Assembly (NCBI GenBank): GCA_944390205.1 | Contig: CALXPF010000004.1 | Span: forward strand, 1-38,980 | Origin: an uncultured Alphaproteobacteria bacterium | GTDB taxonomy: Bacteria; Pseudomonadota; Alphaproteobacteria; CAAHEQ01; UBA3637 | DNA length: 38,980 bases | Direction of reading: 5' to 3' | In this document: positions 16,721-25,358 of the stretch, piece after piece | Position numbering within the stretch: position 1 is the first letter of the stretch | How the letters are laid out: every line of letters starts with the position of its first letter | Notes under the pieces: model-generated | What the model was told of the DNA's origin: nothing | The model's input: the letters and a program-made list of their open reading frames with translations, nothing else | Databases searched by the model: none | Program-made: the position numbers and the translations under genes

Positions 16721-16940
16721 ACATGTAAAATTGTTATAAAACAATATATTATAAAAAATTTCTTTTGTTTAAATAAACCATAATAAGATTTCTGACAAAA
16801 GTCATCTGTTCAAATCACGCGATCCATATGATTTAACGTCAAATCCAAAAATATATCCGAAAATCTTTTACTTGGGACCCCGTCCAATCAAAAGAGGCAT
16901 ATTCTCCCAAACAATCCGATTATAAAATAAGGGAACAAAA

Positions 16941-17600
16941 TTACTTCACCGTATTAAACAGACGATCACCGGCATCTCCCAATCCCGGCAAAATGTATCC
17001 CTTTTCATTTAAAGTTGCATCAATTTGAGACGTGATCACACGCAACTCTTTGAAAGCAGACGTCAAGAGCTCTATTCCCTCGGGAGCACTCAAAACACTC
17101 ACAAAAATAATATCTTTTTCTAAAACACCCTTATCCAGAAACAACTCAACCGCCGCTTCGGCCGAGTGACCGGTTGCCAACATGGGGTCTAAAATAAATA
17201 CCTTAACCGGCTTTTGATCCGTCAATCGATCGGGCGTTTTGTTATAATACCAAACGGGAGACAGTGTTTGTTCATCTCGATACATTCCGATATGATAGAC
17301 GGTTGCATTCGGTAAAAGATCGGCAGCAATGGATCCGAGGCCCAATCCGGCACGCAAAATAGGCGCCAAAATATAGGTATAAGCGGAATCCAATTGTAAT
17401 CCGTCACAAGGCATCAAAGGGGTTTCAACCGGAAAATGTTCTAAGGGTAATTCTTTAAAAGCCTCAATAAGCAAAAGCGTCCCCAATTGATGAAATGCAT
17501 GATGAAAAACAACCGAAGAGGTATTCTTATCTCTCAAAAGAGAAAGGTAATGAGCCGCCAACGGATGAGACAGAACCGTCACCTGAGAAGAAAAATTCAT
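16941..17600 (-). CDS. upp: uracil phosphoribosyltransferase
   Basis: A 219-residue pyrimidine salvage enzyme making UMP from uracil and PRPP. The PRPP-binding loop is DPMLATGHSA at residues 138-147. The carboxy-terminal uracil-binding region is GLGDAGDRLFNT (207-218), and the family block APILRAGLGL is at 79-88. The ATG has an AAGGAGATA ribosome-binding site. The gene is alone on its transcript, divergent from rnpB. No purR-like or PyrR-type element was recognised in the intergenic space. Confidence 0.95.
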   Translation of the reverse strand: MNFSSQVTVLSHPLAAHYLSLLRDKNTSSVVFHHAFHQLGTLLLIEAFKELPLEHFPVETPLMPCDGLQLDSAYTYILAPILRAGLGLGSIAADLLPNATVYHIGMYRDEQTLSPVWYYNKTPDRLTDQKPVKVFILDPMLATGHSAEAAVELFLDKGVLEKDIIFVSVLSAPEGIELLTSAFKELRVITSQIDATLNEKGYILPGLGDAGDRLFNTVK

Positions 17601-17675
17601 AATATCTCCTTTTGAAATATATTTTTTATGTGTGTAGCATAAAAAAAAATCTTGAGCAATAAGAAAGACATTTCC

Positions 17676-17704
17676 TTGACAAATTTATTTTTTTTTATTA
17701 CTAT
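17676..17704 (+). promoter_or_regulatory. promoter of rnpB
   Basis: TTGACA (17676-17681) and TACTAT (17699-17704) are separated by 17 bases, mostly T. The expected start, seven bases downstream at 17711, coincides with the first base of the P1 helix of the RNase P RNA. Confidence 0.75.
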
Positions 17705-17710
17705 CCCCGT

Positions 17711-18081
17711 GTCAGATGGTCGGATAATCGCTATATTCGAGAAATTGATATATAGAGGAAAGTCCGGGCTTCACGGGAGCACAATACCGGATAACGTCCG
17801 GGCGGAGTGATCCGACGGAAAGCGTCACAGAAAATAAACCGCCGATTTTAGATCGGCAAGGATGAAACGGCGAGGTAAGAGCTCACCGCATCTTTAGCAA
17901 TAAAGATGGCATGACAAGCCCTATTGGAAGCAAGACCAAGTAAAGACATACACGGTTATTAACCTGTTAAAAGGGGAGTTCCCGCCCCGATGTCAAGAGG
18001 TAGGTCGCCGGAGAACGGCAGCAATGCCCTTCCAAGACGAATGATTATCGATTACAGAACCCGGCTTACAGACTGTCTGAC
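17711..18081 (+). ncRNA. rnpB: RNase P RNA, bacterial type A
   Basis: About 371 bases form the catalytic RNA of RNase P, which matures tRNA 5' ends. The P1 helix is made by GTCAGA at 17711 and TCTGAC ending at 18081. The universally conserved GAGGAAAGTCCGGGC block (about 17755-17770), ACAGAAA near 17827, an internal AGAGCTCACCGC stretch and the 3' GGCTTACAGAC are present. The 5' end matches the predicted transcription start. A T-run follows P1 at 18084, serving as a weak terminator. The HD-domain gene begins 40 bases later on the same strand. Confidence 0.95.
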
Positions 18082-18120
18082 ATCTTTTTAAAATAAACTA
18101 AAACCAGAGTTTAAAAACAA

Positions 18121-19008
18121 ATGTATACACTTTATGAAAATTACTTAAAAGAAGTTTTTCATGTGTCATCTATTCAGGCTGGGACTTATGCAAAACCCAA
18201 TAAAAAGTGGCTTCAAGAAAAGTATACGCACACCCGTCATGTTTTAGAAACGGGAGCAATAATTCTCTCCGAAGAAAAGACGTTGGCCAATCTCTCTTCA
18301 AGTGACCGAGAACGCTTCATGAACGCTTTACTTTTTCATGATTTTGCGCGTGTTTTTGAGAAAGACTACGAGGCATTGGATCATCGTTTTTTTCACGGGC
18401 CGGAAGGAGCTACATTTATTAAGAGGCAATACGACATAACAGATCCTCTTATTTTAATCAGTGTTATGTTGCATGATCAAACAAACAATGACCTGATCGA
18501 ACGAGATTCAAATGATTTAGAAACGAATTTTACTTTTCAAAATCTTTCTCCGGCCACTCAAAAACTGGTTATAGAAATGAATTTGCTGTATAAAAATTCA
18601 AAAAATCATGAAAAGGATCTTATTCAAAAAGCGATTGGATTTACAAGAGATGCCGACACACTCGGCAATCTTCGCTATTTTGAGACCCCCCTTTCGGTTT
18701 GTCGACGACCCCAAACGCTTCCCGCCACATCAACAGCCCTATCCAGAGCCCTCAAAGGAGAATATGTTATTTATTCGGATCTCAACACATTTGCTGATCA
18801 AGTTCTTCTTTTTTTCGCATGGGTTTACCATTTTAACTATGTAGCCACCTTTAAAATTTTAAAAGAAGAACATATTTTAGAAAGGCTACAAGAATTTTTG
18901 TTAAACACCCTTTCCGATCAACCCATCAATCTACTGATAAAACTCAAAGAAGATCTGACTTCTATCCGGAACAATATTGATAAGAAATTTTCAATTTTAT
19001 CTGATTGA
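18121..19008 (+). CDS. HD-domain protein, putative metal-dependent phosphohydrolase
   Basis: A 295-residue soluble, mainly helical protein. The HD pattern is seen as His40 (THTRH), His73-Asp74 (LLFHDFARV), a histidine in FFHGPEGA near 92 and an Asp in RDADTLGN near 180, consistent with a divalent-metal site. HD proteins hydrolyse phosphomonoesters or phosphodiesters of nucleotides, sometimes signalling nucleotides; no RelA or cyclic-di-GMP (HD-GYP) signature is present. The start is weakly supported (GAG upstream only). It follows rnpB directly and may be transcribed by read-through from it. The substrate is unknown. Confidence 0.75.
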   Translation: MYTLYENYLKEVFHVSSIQAGTYAKPNKKWLQEKYTHTRHVLETGAIILSEEKTLANLSSSDRERFMNALLFHDFARVFEKDYEALDHRFFHGPEGATFIKRQYDITDPLILISVMLHDQTNNDLIERDSNDLETNFTFQNLSPATQKLVIEMNLLYKNSKNHEKDLIQKAIGFTRDADTLGNLRYFETPLSVCRRPQTLPATSTALSRALKGEYVIYSDLNTFADQVLLFFAWVYHFNYVATFKILKEEHILERLQEFLLNTLSDQPINLLIKLKEDLTSIRNNIDKKFSILSD

Positions 19009-19316
19009 TTTTACTTCTAATCCCTCATCTAAAATCTCATGAATTTTAAAATGATTATTATGACAGATAAAGCAGACATAAGGCTCTCTGATCAGAATAT
19101 TCAGAAGGATATCCCGTGTTATGGTTAAAATAGATACACCGCAAGGGGGATCTAATTAAACAAACGTCACAATTATTTTATTGGGCAACCTAATAAATAT
19201 TCTCGATCTGAGAAACAACAGTAAAATAACTCTAACAACCTTTGAGAACACACCTCTCGAAAAGGCTATTCCGAGTTGATCTGTCGTTTTCAAAAGACCT
19301 CTTTCTTTTACTAATT
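18997..19316 (-). other. gap with a decayed-looking cysteine-rich coding remnant
   Basis: No intact gene lies between 19009 and 19316. On the minus strand one frame (19155 to the TAA at 18997) reads REPYVCFICHNNHFKIHEIL with no start codon. A second frame over roughly 19065-19182 reads CDVCLIRSPLRC and then YSDQRALCLL. Joined by a shift near 19070, these would give a small Cys-pair protein with a CHNNH-like end. I read this tentatively as a frameshifted remnant of a zinc-binding or HNH-like gene. Chance cannot be excluded. Confidence 0.25.
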
Positions 19317-19928
19317 TTATTTATAGGGATAGCCGATTGTCTGACTGATAATGACGAATTCATCTTTTTTCAGTCCGAGTTTTTGTGCCATTTTTTCCTT
19401 ATCAAAAGCCCCGCGCACGACATTATTCAATCCGACACCTTCGGCATAAAGGGCCACATTTTGATATGCGGAACCGGCATGAAGAGGGGAATATTTCGGA
19501 TCAGATCCGACAAAAACCAAGTTAAGCGGTGCATCCTCCACAAAATCCTGTGTTGCCAACAGGGGAATTAAGTTCTGAGAAGATATTTCCTCCAACTGAT
19601 GTTTGTTCGGATTATACCGATAAACACCGTTTGGCATAACGGCAAAGACAACCAAATTTTCCTGATTTCTCGCGGTCGGGATCGTATGCTTACCATCATG
19701 AGAAATACCAAATGCCGCATAAAAAATGTTTGAAAGAATTTGCGGTTGAATTTTTTCCGGACTAAACTCTCGACGACTTTCTCTGCGGTTTATGTCTTCA
19801 CCCAAAGAAATACCGCCGCTCATATCCGGTTTTTCCAAAACAATATCCGCCGCCCGAGATGAGACGGGGACGAATCCGATCAACCCGATAAAACCCACAC
19901 AAAGCATTTTATAAATATTTTGTTTCAT
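19317..19928 (-). CDS. exported SagB-type nitroreductase family protein
   Basis: A 203-residue protein. Residues 1-26 form a signal peptide ending SSRA-A. The rest matches the compact SagB/ThcOx group of FMN-dependent nitroreductases: NRRESRREFSPEKIQPQILSNIFYAAFG at the start, TIPTARNQENLVVFAV with a PNGVYRYNP strand, and APLNLVFVGSDP followed by the helix SAYQNVALYAEGVGLNNVVRG. In peptide-modifying clusters SagB oxidises thiazolines; no such partners are near, so the reaction here is unknown. A flavoenzyme with a Sec-type signal is unusual because FMN is normally inserted in the cytosol. The start is supported by GGAGAGG six bases upstream. Confidence 0.8.
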   Translation of the reverse strand: MKQNIYKMLCVGFIGLIGFVPVSSRAADIVLEKPDMSGGISLGEDINRRESRREFSPEKIQPQILSNIFYAAFGISHDGKHTIPTARNQENLVVFAVMPNGVYRYNPNKHQLEEISSQNLIPLLATQDFVEDAPLNLVFVGSDPKYSPLHAGSAYQNVALYAEGVGLNNVVRGAFDKEKMAQKLGLKKDEFVIISQTIGYPYK

Positions 19929-20024
19929 GGAACCTCTCCTTTTTTAGGGAATTATCTCATTAAAGAAAAATAAATTCAAGTCAAAAAAATCGATAAAGAT
20001 TTTTTATTTTTTTCATAAAAAAAG

Positions 20025-20053
20025 TTGCCAAAACAAACAAAAAAATATATAAT
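20025..20053 (+). promoter_or_regulatory. predicted sigma70 promoter of the repeat-protein gene
   Basis: TTGCCA (20025-20030) and a consensus TATAAT (20048-20053) are separated by 17 bases. Transcription would start near 20060, 24 bases before the ATG, which has an AAGGAGA site. Confidence 0.6.
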
Positions 20054-20083
20054 TCTAAGAAAGGTCATCTTAAGGAGAATAAA

Positions 20084-20890
20084 ATGAAAATACGAGATAC
20101 AGAAAACAGAGTTCATGACTTCTCGACATCAACGGAGGAACGAACGCTTCCCTTTGTTATGGCGACACCGATCAGCTTACGAGAAGGAGCCTTACCGAAT
20201 TTAAGCAATACCGGTCTTGTTTCTGATATTGATTGTTCCGGTAACGCCGATATAACCGATATGAAAAATTTTCCGCTTTTCATTAAAGGGAAATGTGATA
20301 TCAGCAAAACACAGATTCACTCTTTAAAAGGGGCTCCTCAATACATTTTGGGAGGATTAAAATTAGAAGGAACACCTCTAGCGGAACGCCTTCAAGTTTC
20401 TTTTTTAACACCGCAAGCTTATCAAAAAGAATGGGGCAAACAAAATCGTGTCCTCAGTTCTTGTTTCTATAACGGAGGCTCTTTATTTCCAAACACGGAC
20501 ACATCCGATCGACTTTTTGTTGTTGAAACACTCCCCATTCCTCAATCAAAAAAAACGAAGGTTATCGACCTGAGGTCTGATCTTAACAATCACAATCTGA
20601 TTGTTTTACATAACTTTAGTTGTGCCAACAAGAGCTTATTACAAAGTTTAAAAAACGGTCCTTTATATGTAGGTGGAAACTATGACTGTTCTAATACGCA
20701 AGTTCAATCTCTTAAAGGAGCGCCCAATCCCTTATGTCTCGGTGGAGAATTTATTTGTGCAAATACGCCCCTTTCAATGAATCTCGGCAAAGAAAAATTA
20801 TCACCTTCCGAATATAAAGCTCAATGGGAAAAAGATAACAGTGTGAATCGCAACGTGATAATTATGCACACATCCAAACGTGACAGATAG
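20084..20890 (+). CDS. hypothetical protein with an internal duplication of LRR-like modules
   Basis: A 268-residue protein with no signal peptide or membrane segment. Two similar modules can be seen. Each has a core of short repeats (IDCSGNADITDMKNFP, CDISKTQIHSLKGAPQYI in the first; FSCANKSLLQSLKNGP, YDCSNTQVQSLKGAPN in the second) and then a conserved cap: LTPQAYQKEWGKQNRV near 108-123 and LSPSEYKAQWEKDNSV near 240-255. The SLKGAPxxxGGxxxCxxT style of repeat resembles short leucine-rich-like repeats seen in secreted or phage-borne proteins. It has its own promoter and terminator. The role is unknown; protein binding is a guess. Confidence 0.7.
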   Translation: MKIRDTENRVHDFSTSTEERTLPFVMATPISLREGALPNLSNTGLVSDIDCSGNADITDMKNFPLFIKGKCDISKTQIHSLKGAPQYILGGLKLEGTPLAERLQVSFLTPQAYQKEWGKQNRVLSSCFYNGGSLFPNTDTSDRLFVVETLPIPQSKKTKVIDLRSDLNNHNLIVLHNFSCANKSLLQSLKNGPLYVGGNYDCSNTQVQSLKGAPNPLCLGGEFICANTPLSMNLGKEKLSPSEYKAQWEKDNSVNRNVIIMHTSKRDR

Positions 20891-20914
20891 ATTCATTGAC
20901 ATCACTCATATTGC

Positions 20915-20944
20915 AAGAAGCGGATTAAAATCCGCTTCTTTTTT
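20915..20944 (+). terminator. intrinsic terminator of the repeat-protein gene
   Basis: An 11-pair perfect stem (20915-20925 with 20930-20940) and four-base loop are followed by a T-run at 20939-20944. It lies 25 bases after the stop codon. Confidence 0.85.
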
Positions 20945-21441
20945 GTATCTAGAAAACCACGCACTAGATACGTGGTTCAGAAAGCATATAGCGGTGAGGA
21001 TAACAAAGCGCTCCAAATAGGTTAAAATTTTGCGGTCTGCCAAGAGATAAAATAATCTATTTTGAGAGAAATTATAAAAAATGTTTATATAACCACTTCT
21101 GTATTTTACGCGGAGGCATCTTTTTGAAAGATAACCGTTTTAAGAGCGATCTGATTTCTATAAATTTTATATTACACCGTGTTTCCTTCATGATGAGGGG
21201 CCTTCCGATATGGACATCAGATATCTTCGTATTCTGTTAAAAGAAAACAAAACGCGCAACATTCCCTATTTACACCCCATCACGTCTCTCAAATCAAACG
21301 ATGTTTACATTTTCAAGATCCCTTTGAGACAACACAAATCTTCAGCCAATCACACAAGAGAAGTTTATTCTTCTTGCGAATGAAAAGCATGCGATCCGCC
21401 AAGCATTTCAAGAAATTGGCTTAAATTTTCCTCTATCTTAA
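20945..21441 (+). other. gene-poor gap with overlapping inverted repeats and broken reading frames
   Basis: No intact gene was found over about 500 bases. The first part holds two mutually exclusive hairpins: GTATCTAG/CTAGATAC (20945-20952 and 20964-20971) and AACCACG/CGTGGTT (20955-20961 and 20971-20977). A 57-codon frame at 21210-21383 reads MDIRYLRILLKENKTRN. A frame shifted relative to it continues to 21441 as TQEKFILLANEKHAIRQAFQ. Together they look like the two halves of one frameshifted small gene ending against the DnaJ-class gene. A TTG frame near 21126 follows a GGAGG. None is convincing alone. Confidence 0.3.
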
Positions 21442-22392
21442 TCAGAAGGAGCGGGGATGGGATGTCGGTTCCGACCAGTTGTTAACAAAATCGGACAAAG
21501 CCGTATCCGGTTTTTTCGGCAAAACGATACTCACCTTCACCAAGAGATCTCCTTTTCCCGTCACACCCTTCCCTTTGAGACGTAAAGTTTCTCCGGAGCT
21601 CACATAGGGTGGAATTTTCATAATAACGGATCCGGATGGAGTCGGAATTGTCAATTTGGTCCCTAAAACAGCTTCCTTCAAAGTGATGGGGAGTGTCATA
21701 ATAACATTATTTCCCTCTCTGGAATACAGCGGATCGGATTGAACTTTGATTTTAATCAGAGCATCTCCGGCTTTATTTCCATATCCAACCTCTCCTTGCC
21801 CTTTTAATCGTAAAACGGCATCTGTTTGAACACCTGCCGGAATTTTAACCTTAAGGGCTTTTCCGTTAGCCAATTGAACGGTTGTTTCTCCGCCGGTAAT
21901 TGACAAGTTAAAGGGGATATTCAGTTCATACGAAACATCTCGTCCGCCGGGGGCCTCATATCCGCCCCTAAAGCCTCTTTGTGAACGACCGGCTCCGCCC
22001 ATCCCGAACAAATCCGAGAAGTTAAATCCCCCGCCTCCGAACATAGAAGCCAGATCTTCCGGATTGATCGAATGTGTTTCGTATCGGGTTCCACCGGTAT
22101 TAAAACCTGAAAACCCCTGTCCGAATCCACCTCCGGAACGATCATAAGCCCCACTTCCGAACGGGGTCGGATTTCCATCGGCATCGATTTCTCCGGCATC
22201 AAAACGCCGTCTTTTTTCCGGATCGGAAAGCAATTCATAAGCGGCTGTAACGGCCTTAAATTTTTCACCCGCTTTTTTATCCGGATTAACATCGGGATGC
22301 AATGTCCGAGCGAGTTTGCGATAAGCTTTTTTAATGTCATCGGCAGAGGCCGATTTAGATACACCCAATAATTCATACGGATTTGTTGTCAT
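21442..22392 (-). CDS. DnaJ-class co-chaperone lacking the zinc finger (CbpA-like)
   Basis: A 316-residue Hsp40. The J domain (residues 4-68) carries the HPD triad at 32-34, which stimulates the DnaK ATPase. A Gly/Phe-rich linker spans about 75-150 and two substrate-binding beta domains follow (from [13 protein letters not shown] to the end). The CxxCxGxG zinc repeats of DnaJ are absent, as in CbpA/DnaJ-B proteins. The J domain motif [23 protein letters not shown] is complete. AAAGGA precedes the ATG. It faces away from the cation pump gene. It probably cooperates with a DnaK encoded elsewhere. Confidence 0.92.
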   Translation of the reverse strand: MTTNPYELLGVSKSASADDIKKAYRKLARTLHPDVNPDKKAGEKFKAVTAAYELLSDPEKRRRFDAGEIDADGNPTPFGSGAYDRSGGGFGQGFSGFNTGGTRYETHSINPEDLASMFGGGGFNFSDLFGMGGAGRSQRGFRGGYEAPGGRDVSYELNIPFNLSITGGETTVQLANGKALKVKIPAGVQTDAVLRLKGQGEVGYGNKAGDALIKIKVQSDPLYSREGNNVIMTLPITLKEAVLGTKLTIPTPSGSVIMKIPPYVSSGETLRLKGKGVTGKGDLLVKVSIVLPKKPDTALSDFVNNWSEPTSHPRSF

Positions 22393-22451
22393 TTTTATAT
22401 TCCTTTGTATTTTCTTTACTAAATAATATAGATGTATTTTATCAAAAATCT

Positions 22452-23390
22452 ATGGAAAAAACAAAAAAAAGATTATATAATGATGAAATGATATCGGGAA
22501 AAAAGAAAAACGAACGCTTAATGAAGTTGGCCAGTATCGCTTCGGTACTGACGGCGGTTCTTTTGGTGATGGCTAAACTTGTTGCCTACCTATTTACGCA
22601 CTCTGTTTCCATTCTCTCAAGTTTGTTTGATTCTTGTCAAGATTTACTGACATCGGCCGTTAATTTTATTGCGGTTAAACAGGCCATTGAACCCCCCGAC
22701 AAGCAACACCGTTTCGGACACGGAAAGGCACAGGCGCTGGGGGGATTGATACAAGCCTTCATTATTTTAATTGCCTCCCTTTTTTTGCTGGTCGAATCAA
22801 TTTCCAGATTCATGGACCCGACCCCTCTTTCCAGAATCAGTATTGGTGTTTTGGTGACCATTATCGCTATTATCGGGACCATTTGCTTGGTTCTTTTCCA
22901 ATCATATGTCATAAAAAAGACAGGCTCTTTATCCATTAAGGCGGATCAGGCTCATTATACCGGTGATATTTTAATGAATGTCGGGGTCATTGTCTCCATG
23001 ATTGCCTCCCACTATTGGCAACTCTATTGGATTGATTCATTGTTTGGAATCGGGGTTAGTCTGTACCTGCTTTTTGTTGTTTATCAAGTCTCTCGCGAAT
23101 CTTTTGATATGCTGATGGATCATGAACTTCCCGATTCGTTTCGACGGGGGATCAAAGATATTGTTTTATCTTATCCGGAGGTTATTAATATTCGAGATTT
23201 AAAGACCCGATCCTCGGGAGATTCCGTCTTTATTCAATTGACCGTTGAAATGGATGATCAATTAACCCTAAAAAGAGCTCATAATTTAACCGAGTATATC
23301 GAAACCGGCATTCGCGAGAAATATCCCAATGCGGATATTCTCATTCATCCGGAACCCTATTTGAAAGAAAATAAAAATGATTCTAGATGA
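22452..23390 (+). CDS. cation diffusion facilitator (FieF/ZitB-like divalent metal pump)
   Basis: About 312 residues from ATG 22452; a TTG 23 codons upstream opens a longer frame that overlaps the divergent dnaJ-class start and is not supported. Neither candidate has a good ribosome-binding site. Six transmembrane helices are followed by a cytosolic metal-sensing domain. The transport-site residues are seen as SSLFDSCQDLL (helix 2, two Asp four apart) and KADQAHYTGDIL (helix 5, His and Asp), the FieF pattern for Zn2+, Fe2+ or Cd2+ exchange with protons. The family block HRFGHGKAQALGGLIQA is complete. It overlaps the next gene by 14 bases. Confidence 0.9.
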   Translation: MEKTKKRLYNDEMISGKKKNERLMKLASIASVLTAVLLVMAKLVAYLFTHSVSILSSLFDSCQDLLTSAVNFIAVKQAIEPPDKQHRFGHGKAQALGGLIQAFIILIASLFLLVESISRFMDPTPLSRISIGVLVTIIAIIGTICLVLFQSYVIKKTGSLSIKADQAHYTGDILMNVGVIVSMIASHYWQLYWIDSLFGIGVSLYLLFVVYQVSRESFDMLMDHELPDSFRRGIKDIVLSYPEVINIRDLKTRSSGDSVFIQLTVEMDDQLTLKRAHNLTEYIETGIREKYPNADILIHPEPYLKENKNDSR

Positions 23391-24954
23391 TCAACAACAA
23401 ATTGTAGATGCTTTATCCGATCCTGCATCATATCCCCATGGGGTAAGCAAGGTCACTCAAGTTCAATCTCATATTGCTTTTTTATTTCTGGCCGGAGATT
23501 ATGTCTACAAACTGAAACGATCCGTTTTGTATCCCGATATTGACTTTTCAACGCCGGAAAAACGCAAGCTGGCCTGTTTGCAAGAGATGAAACGAAGTAC
23601 CGTTTATGCACCCCATCTGATTATCGGACTTAAACCGATCAAACAACTGAAGAATGGGAAAATTCGAATCGGAGGCAAATTAGGGAAAGAAATCGATACG
23701 GTTTTGGTTATGAAACGTATTCCCGCCGAATCAATTTTAGAAAACAAGCTTCCGTCTCCTGACTTTGATCGCTTTGAAGTGATGGATTTAGCTGAAAAAT
23801 TAGCAGAATTACACTCCAAAGCAAAAACATTTCATAATCGTTGGGGAGAAGAAATTCTTAAAAAGACTATTTTGGAAAATGAGTCAATCTTATCTTGTTT
23901 TTGTCCGGATATTTTTGATAAAAAGCAAATAAACAAACTAACGAAAAACAGTTTGGAGAATTTAAATAAAAATGCCCGTTTAATCACCGTTCGTCAAAAG
24001 GGGGGGCATGTCAGAAAATGTCATGGCGATTTATTGCTTTCTAATATTGCCTATGACCATAAAAAATTTTTGTTTTTTAGTCCCGTTGAATATAACGAAT
24101 CCATGGATACAATTGACACATTGTACGATCTGGCTTTTCTGACAATGGATTTGGAGGCCAAGGGATTAAGACGACTGGCCAATATGCTTTTCAATCACTA
24201 TATGGCTTATACGAACGATATTGAAGGGATTCCGTTAATGCCTCTTTATCAGTCCATGCGTGCCGCCTCAAGAGCCGCCATTTGCGCCAAGAAAACAACT
24301 CTTTTATCAGGTGTTGAAAAAGAAAAAGCAGTCGAATCTGCCCGATTATATTTTGAATTGGCATGCCATTTTATGACTTTTTTTAAGCCCCTGCTGATTG
24401 CCTGTGGCGGACTGTCCGGCAGTGGAAAATCTCGAATAGCGCGAGAAATAGGCGGTTTAATGGATCCGGCTCCCGGTGCGGTTATTTTAAGAGATGATGT
24501 GATCCGAAAACAGATCAAGGGGATCAGCCTAACAGATCGCATGAATCCAACTTACAACACCCCGGCTTTTGAGAAAGTCGTCTATGATGTTTTAAAACAA
24601 CAAGCCAAGACCGCCCTTAAGATCGGCTCATGTGTTATTTTGGATGCTCTTTTTTATAATGAAAAAGAAAGAAAATCCGTTATGGCTCTTGCCAAAGAAA
24701 TGAAGGTTCCGTTTATCGGACTTTGGATGGATGCCCCCTTAAGTGTCCGAACGGAACGTGTCAAAACCAGAAAAAGAAATCCGTCCGACGTTAAAAAAGA
24801 AAGCGAACTCGAAAAACAACTCACCCTCAAAACAGGCCCCATTACATGGAATATCATTTTGACGGACGGTCCCAGAGAGGAAACGCTTCAAAAAGTTATT
24901 GATATTCTCTCGCAACAAATAAAGCTCCATCTACCGAACGATTATCTCAAGTAA
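23377..24954 (+). CDS. two-domain protein: APH-like kinase domain fused to a P-loop kinase/AAA domain
   Basis: A 525-residue soluble protein. Residues 1-330 resemble an aminoglycoside-phosphotransferase-like kinase with a VYKLKR lysine region near 50 and a KCHGDLLLSNI catalytic loop near 214. Residues 340-510 form a P-loop kinase: Walker A GLSGSGKS near 345-352, a VILRDDVIRK segment and VILDALFYN. This fusion is a widespread family of unknown substrate, often annotated as bifunctional aminoglycoside phosphotransferase/ATP-binding protein; antibiotic resistance should not be assumed. The APH loop has HGDLLLSN where many kinases have HGDLHxGN, so the domain may be partly degenerate. It starts within the cation pump gene, so translation is coupled. 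Confidence 0.85.
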   Translation: MILDDQQQIVDALSDPASYPHGVSKVTQVQSHIAFLFLAGDYVYKLKRSVLYPDIDFSTPEKRKLACLQEMKRSTVYAPHLIIGLKPIKQLKNGKIRIGGKLGKEIDTVLVMKRIPAESILENKLPSPDFDRFEVMDLAEKLAELHSKAKTFHNRWGEEILKKTILENESILSCFCPDIFDKKQINKLTKNSLENLNKNARLITVRQKGGHVRKCHGDLLLSNIAYDHKKFLFFSPVEYNESMDTIDTLYDLAFLTMDLEAKGLRRLANMLFNHYMAYTNDIEGIPLMPLYQSMRAASRAAICAKKTTLLSGVEKEKAVESARLYFELACHFMTFFKPLLIACGGLSGSGKSRIAREIGGLMDPAPGAVILRDDVIRKQIKGISLTDRMNPTYNTPAFEKVVYDVLKQQAKTALKIGSCVILDALFYNEKERKSVMALAKEMKVPFIGLWMDAPLSVRTERVKTRKRNPSDVKKESELEKQLTLKTGPITWNIILTDGPREETLQKVIDILSQQIKLHLPNDYLK

Positions 24955-25358
24955 TCGGGCCCGTATCGTTCCGTTCATTTATTTGAGACCATTTTCTCGT
25001 TTTAATCATCTCAAGATCAGAAATTTCATATATTCTTTTTATTCGTTAACGCACTTTATACACGGCTCTTTTGAGAGAAAATACCATAAAAACAAAAAAC
25101 TTCTGTTCTCCGACTCACTCAATCAACAGAGTTTCGCTTCGCTCGCCATACCAAATTTCATCTTTAAATGGGCCCGAATATGCGACAACACATTCTCATC
25201 ACTTTTCGTTTTTATAAAATATTTTTTGTGCTCACTGACGATCACAATAAAACCGCTTTATCCTACGCACACACCACAAATCTACTCGACATAAGGGCAT
25301 CAGAGTCTCTCTTCTGTCCGACCGGCCTCTTGTCACCCCGAGAGGCACAGATGATTGA
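24955..25358. other. 404-base gap without recognisable gene
   Basis: Two plus-strand frames of 66 and 103 codons cross this stretch, but neither has a ribosome-binding site or family resemblance. No terminator-quality hairpin, tRNA or repeat was seen. It separates the convergent kinase-fusion and ankyrin genes. Confidence 0.5.

Noticed and set aside
16610-16744. 45-codon amino-terminal extension of L13
   Set aside because: A strong promoter (16643-16671) lies in it and AAGGA precedes the ATG at 16609.
22383-22451. TTG-initiated extension of the cation pump
   Set aside because: It overlaps the divergent DnaJ-class start, lacks a ribosome-binding site and is not part of the conserved family.
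23377-24954. Reading the APH-like domain as an aminoglycoside-resistance gene
   Set aside because: The catalytic loop deviates and the fused P-loop architecture belongs to a housekeeping-like family of unknown substrate.
24983-25294. 103-codon plus-strand frame between the kinase fusion and the ankyrin gene
   Set aside because: Composition rich in Phe, Ser, Ile and His, no ribosome-binding site and no recognisable family.
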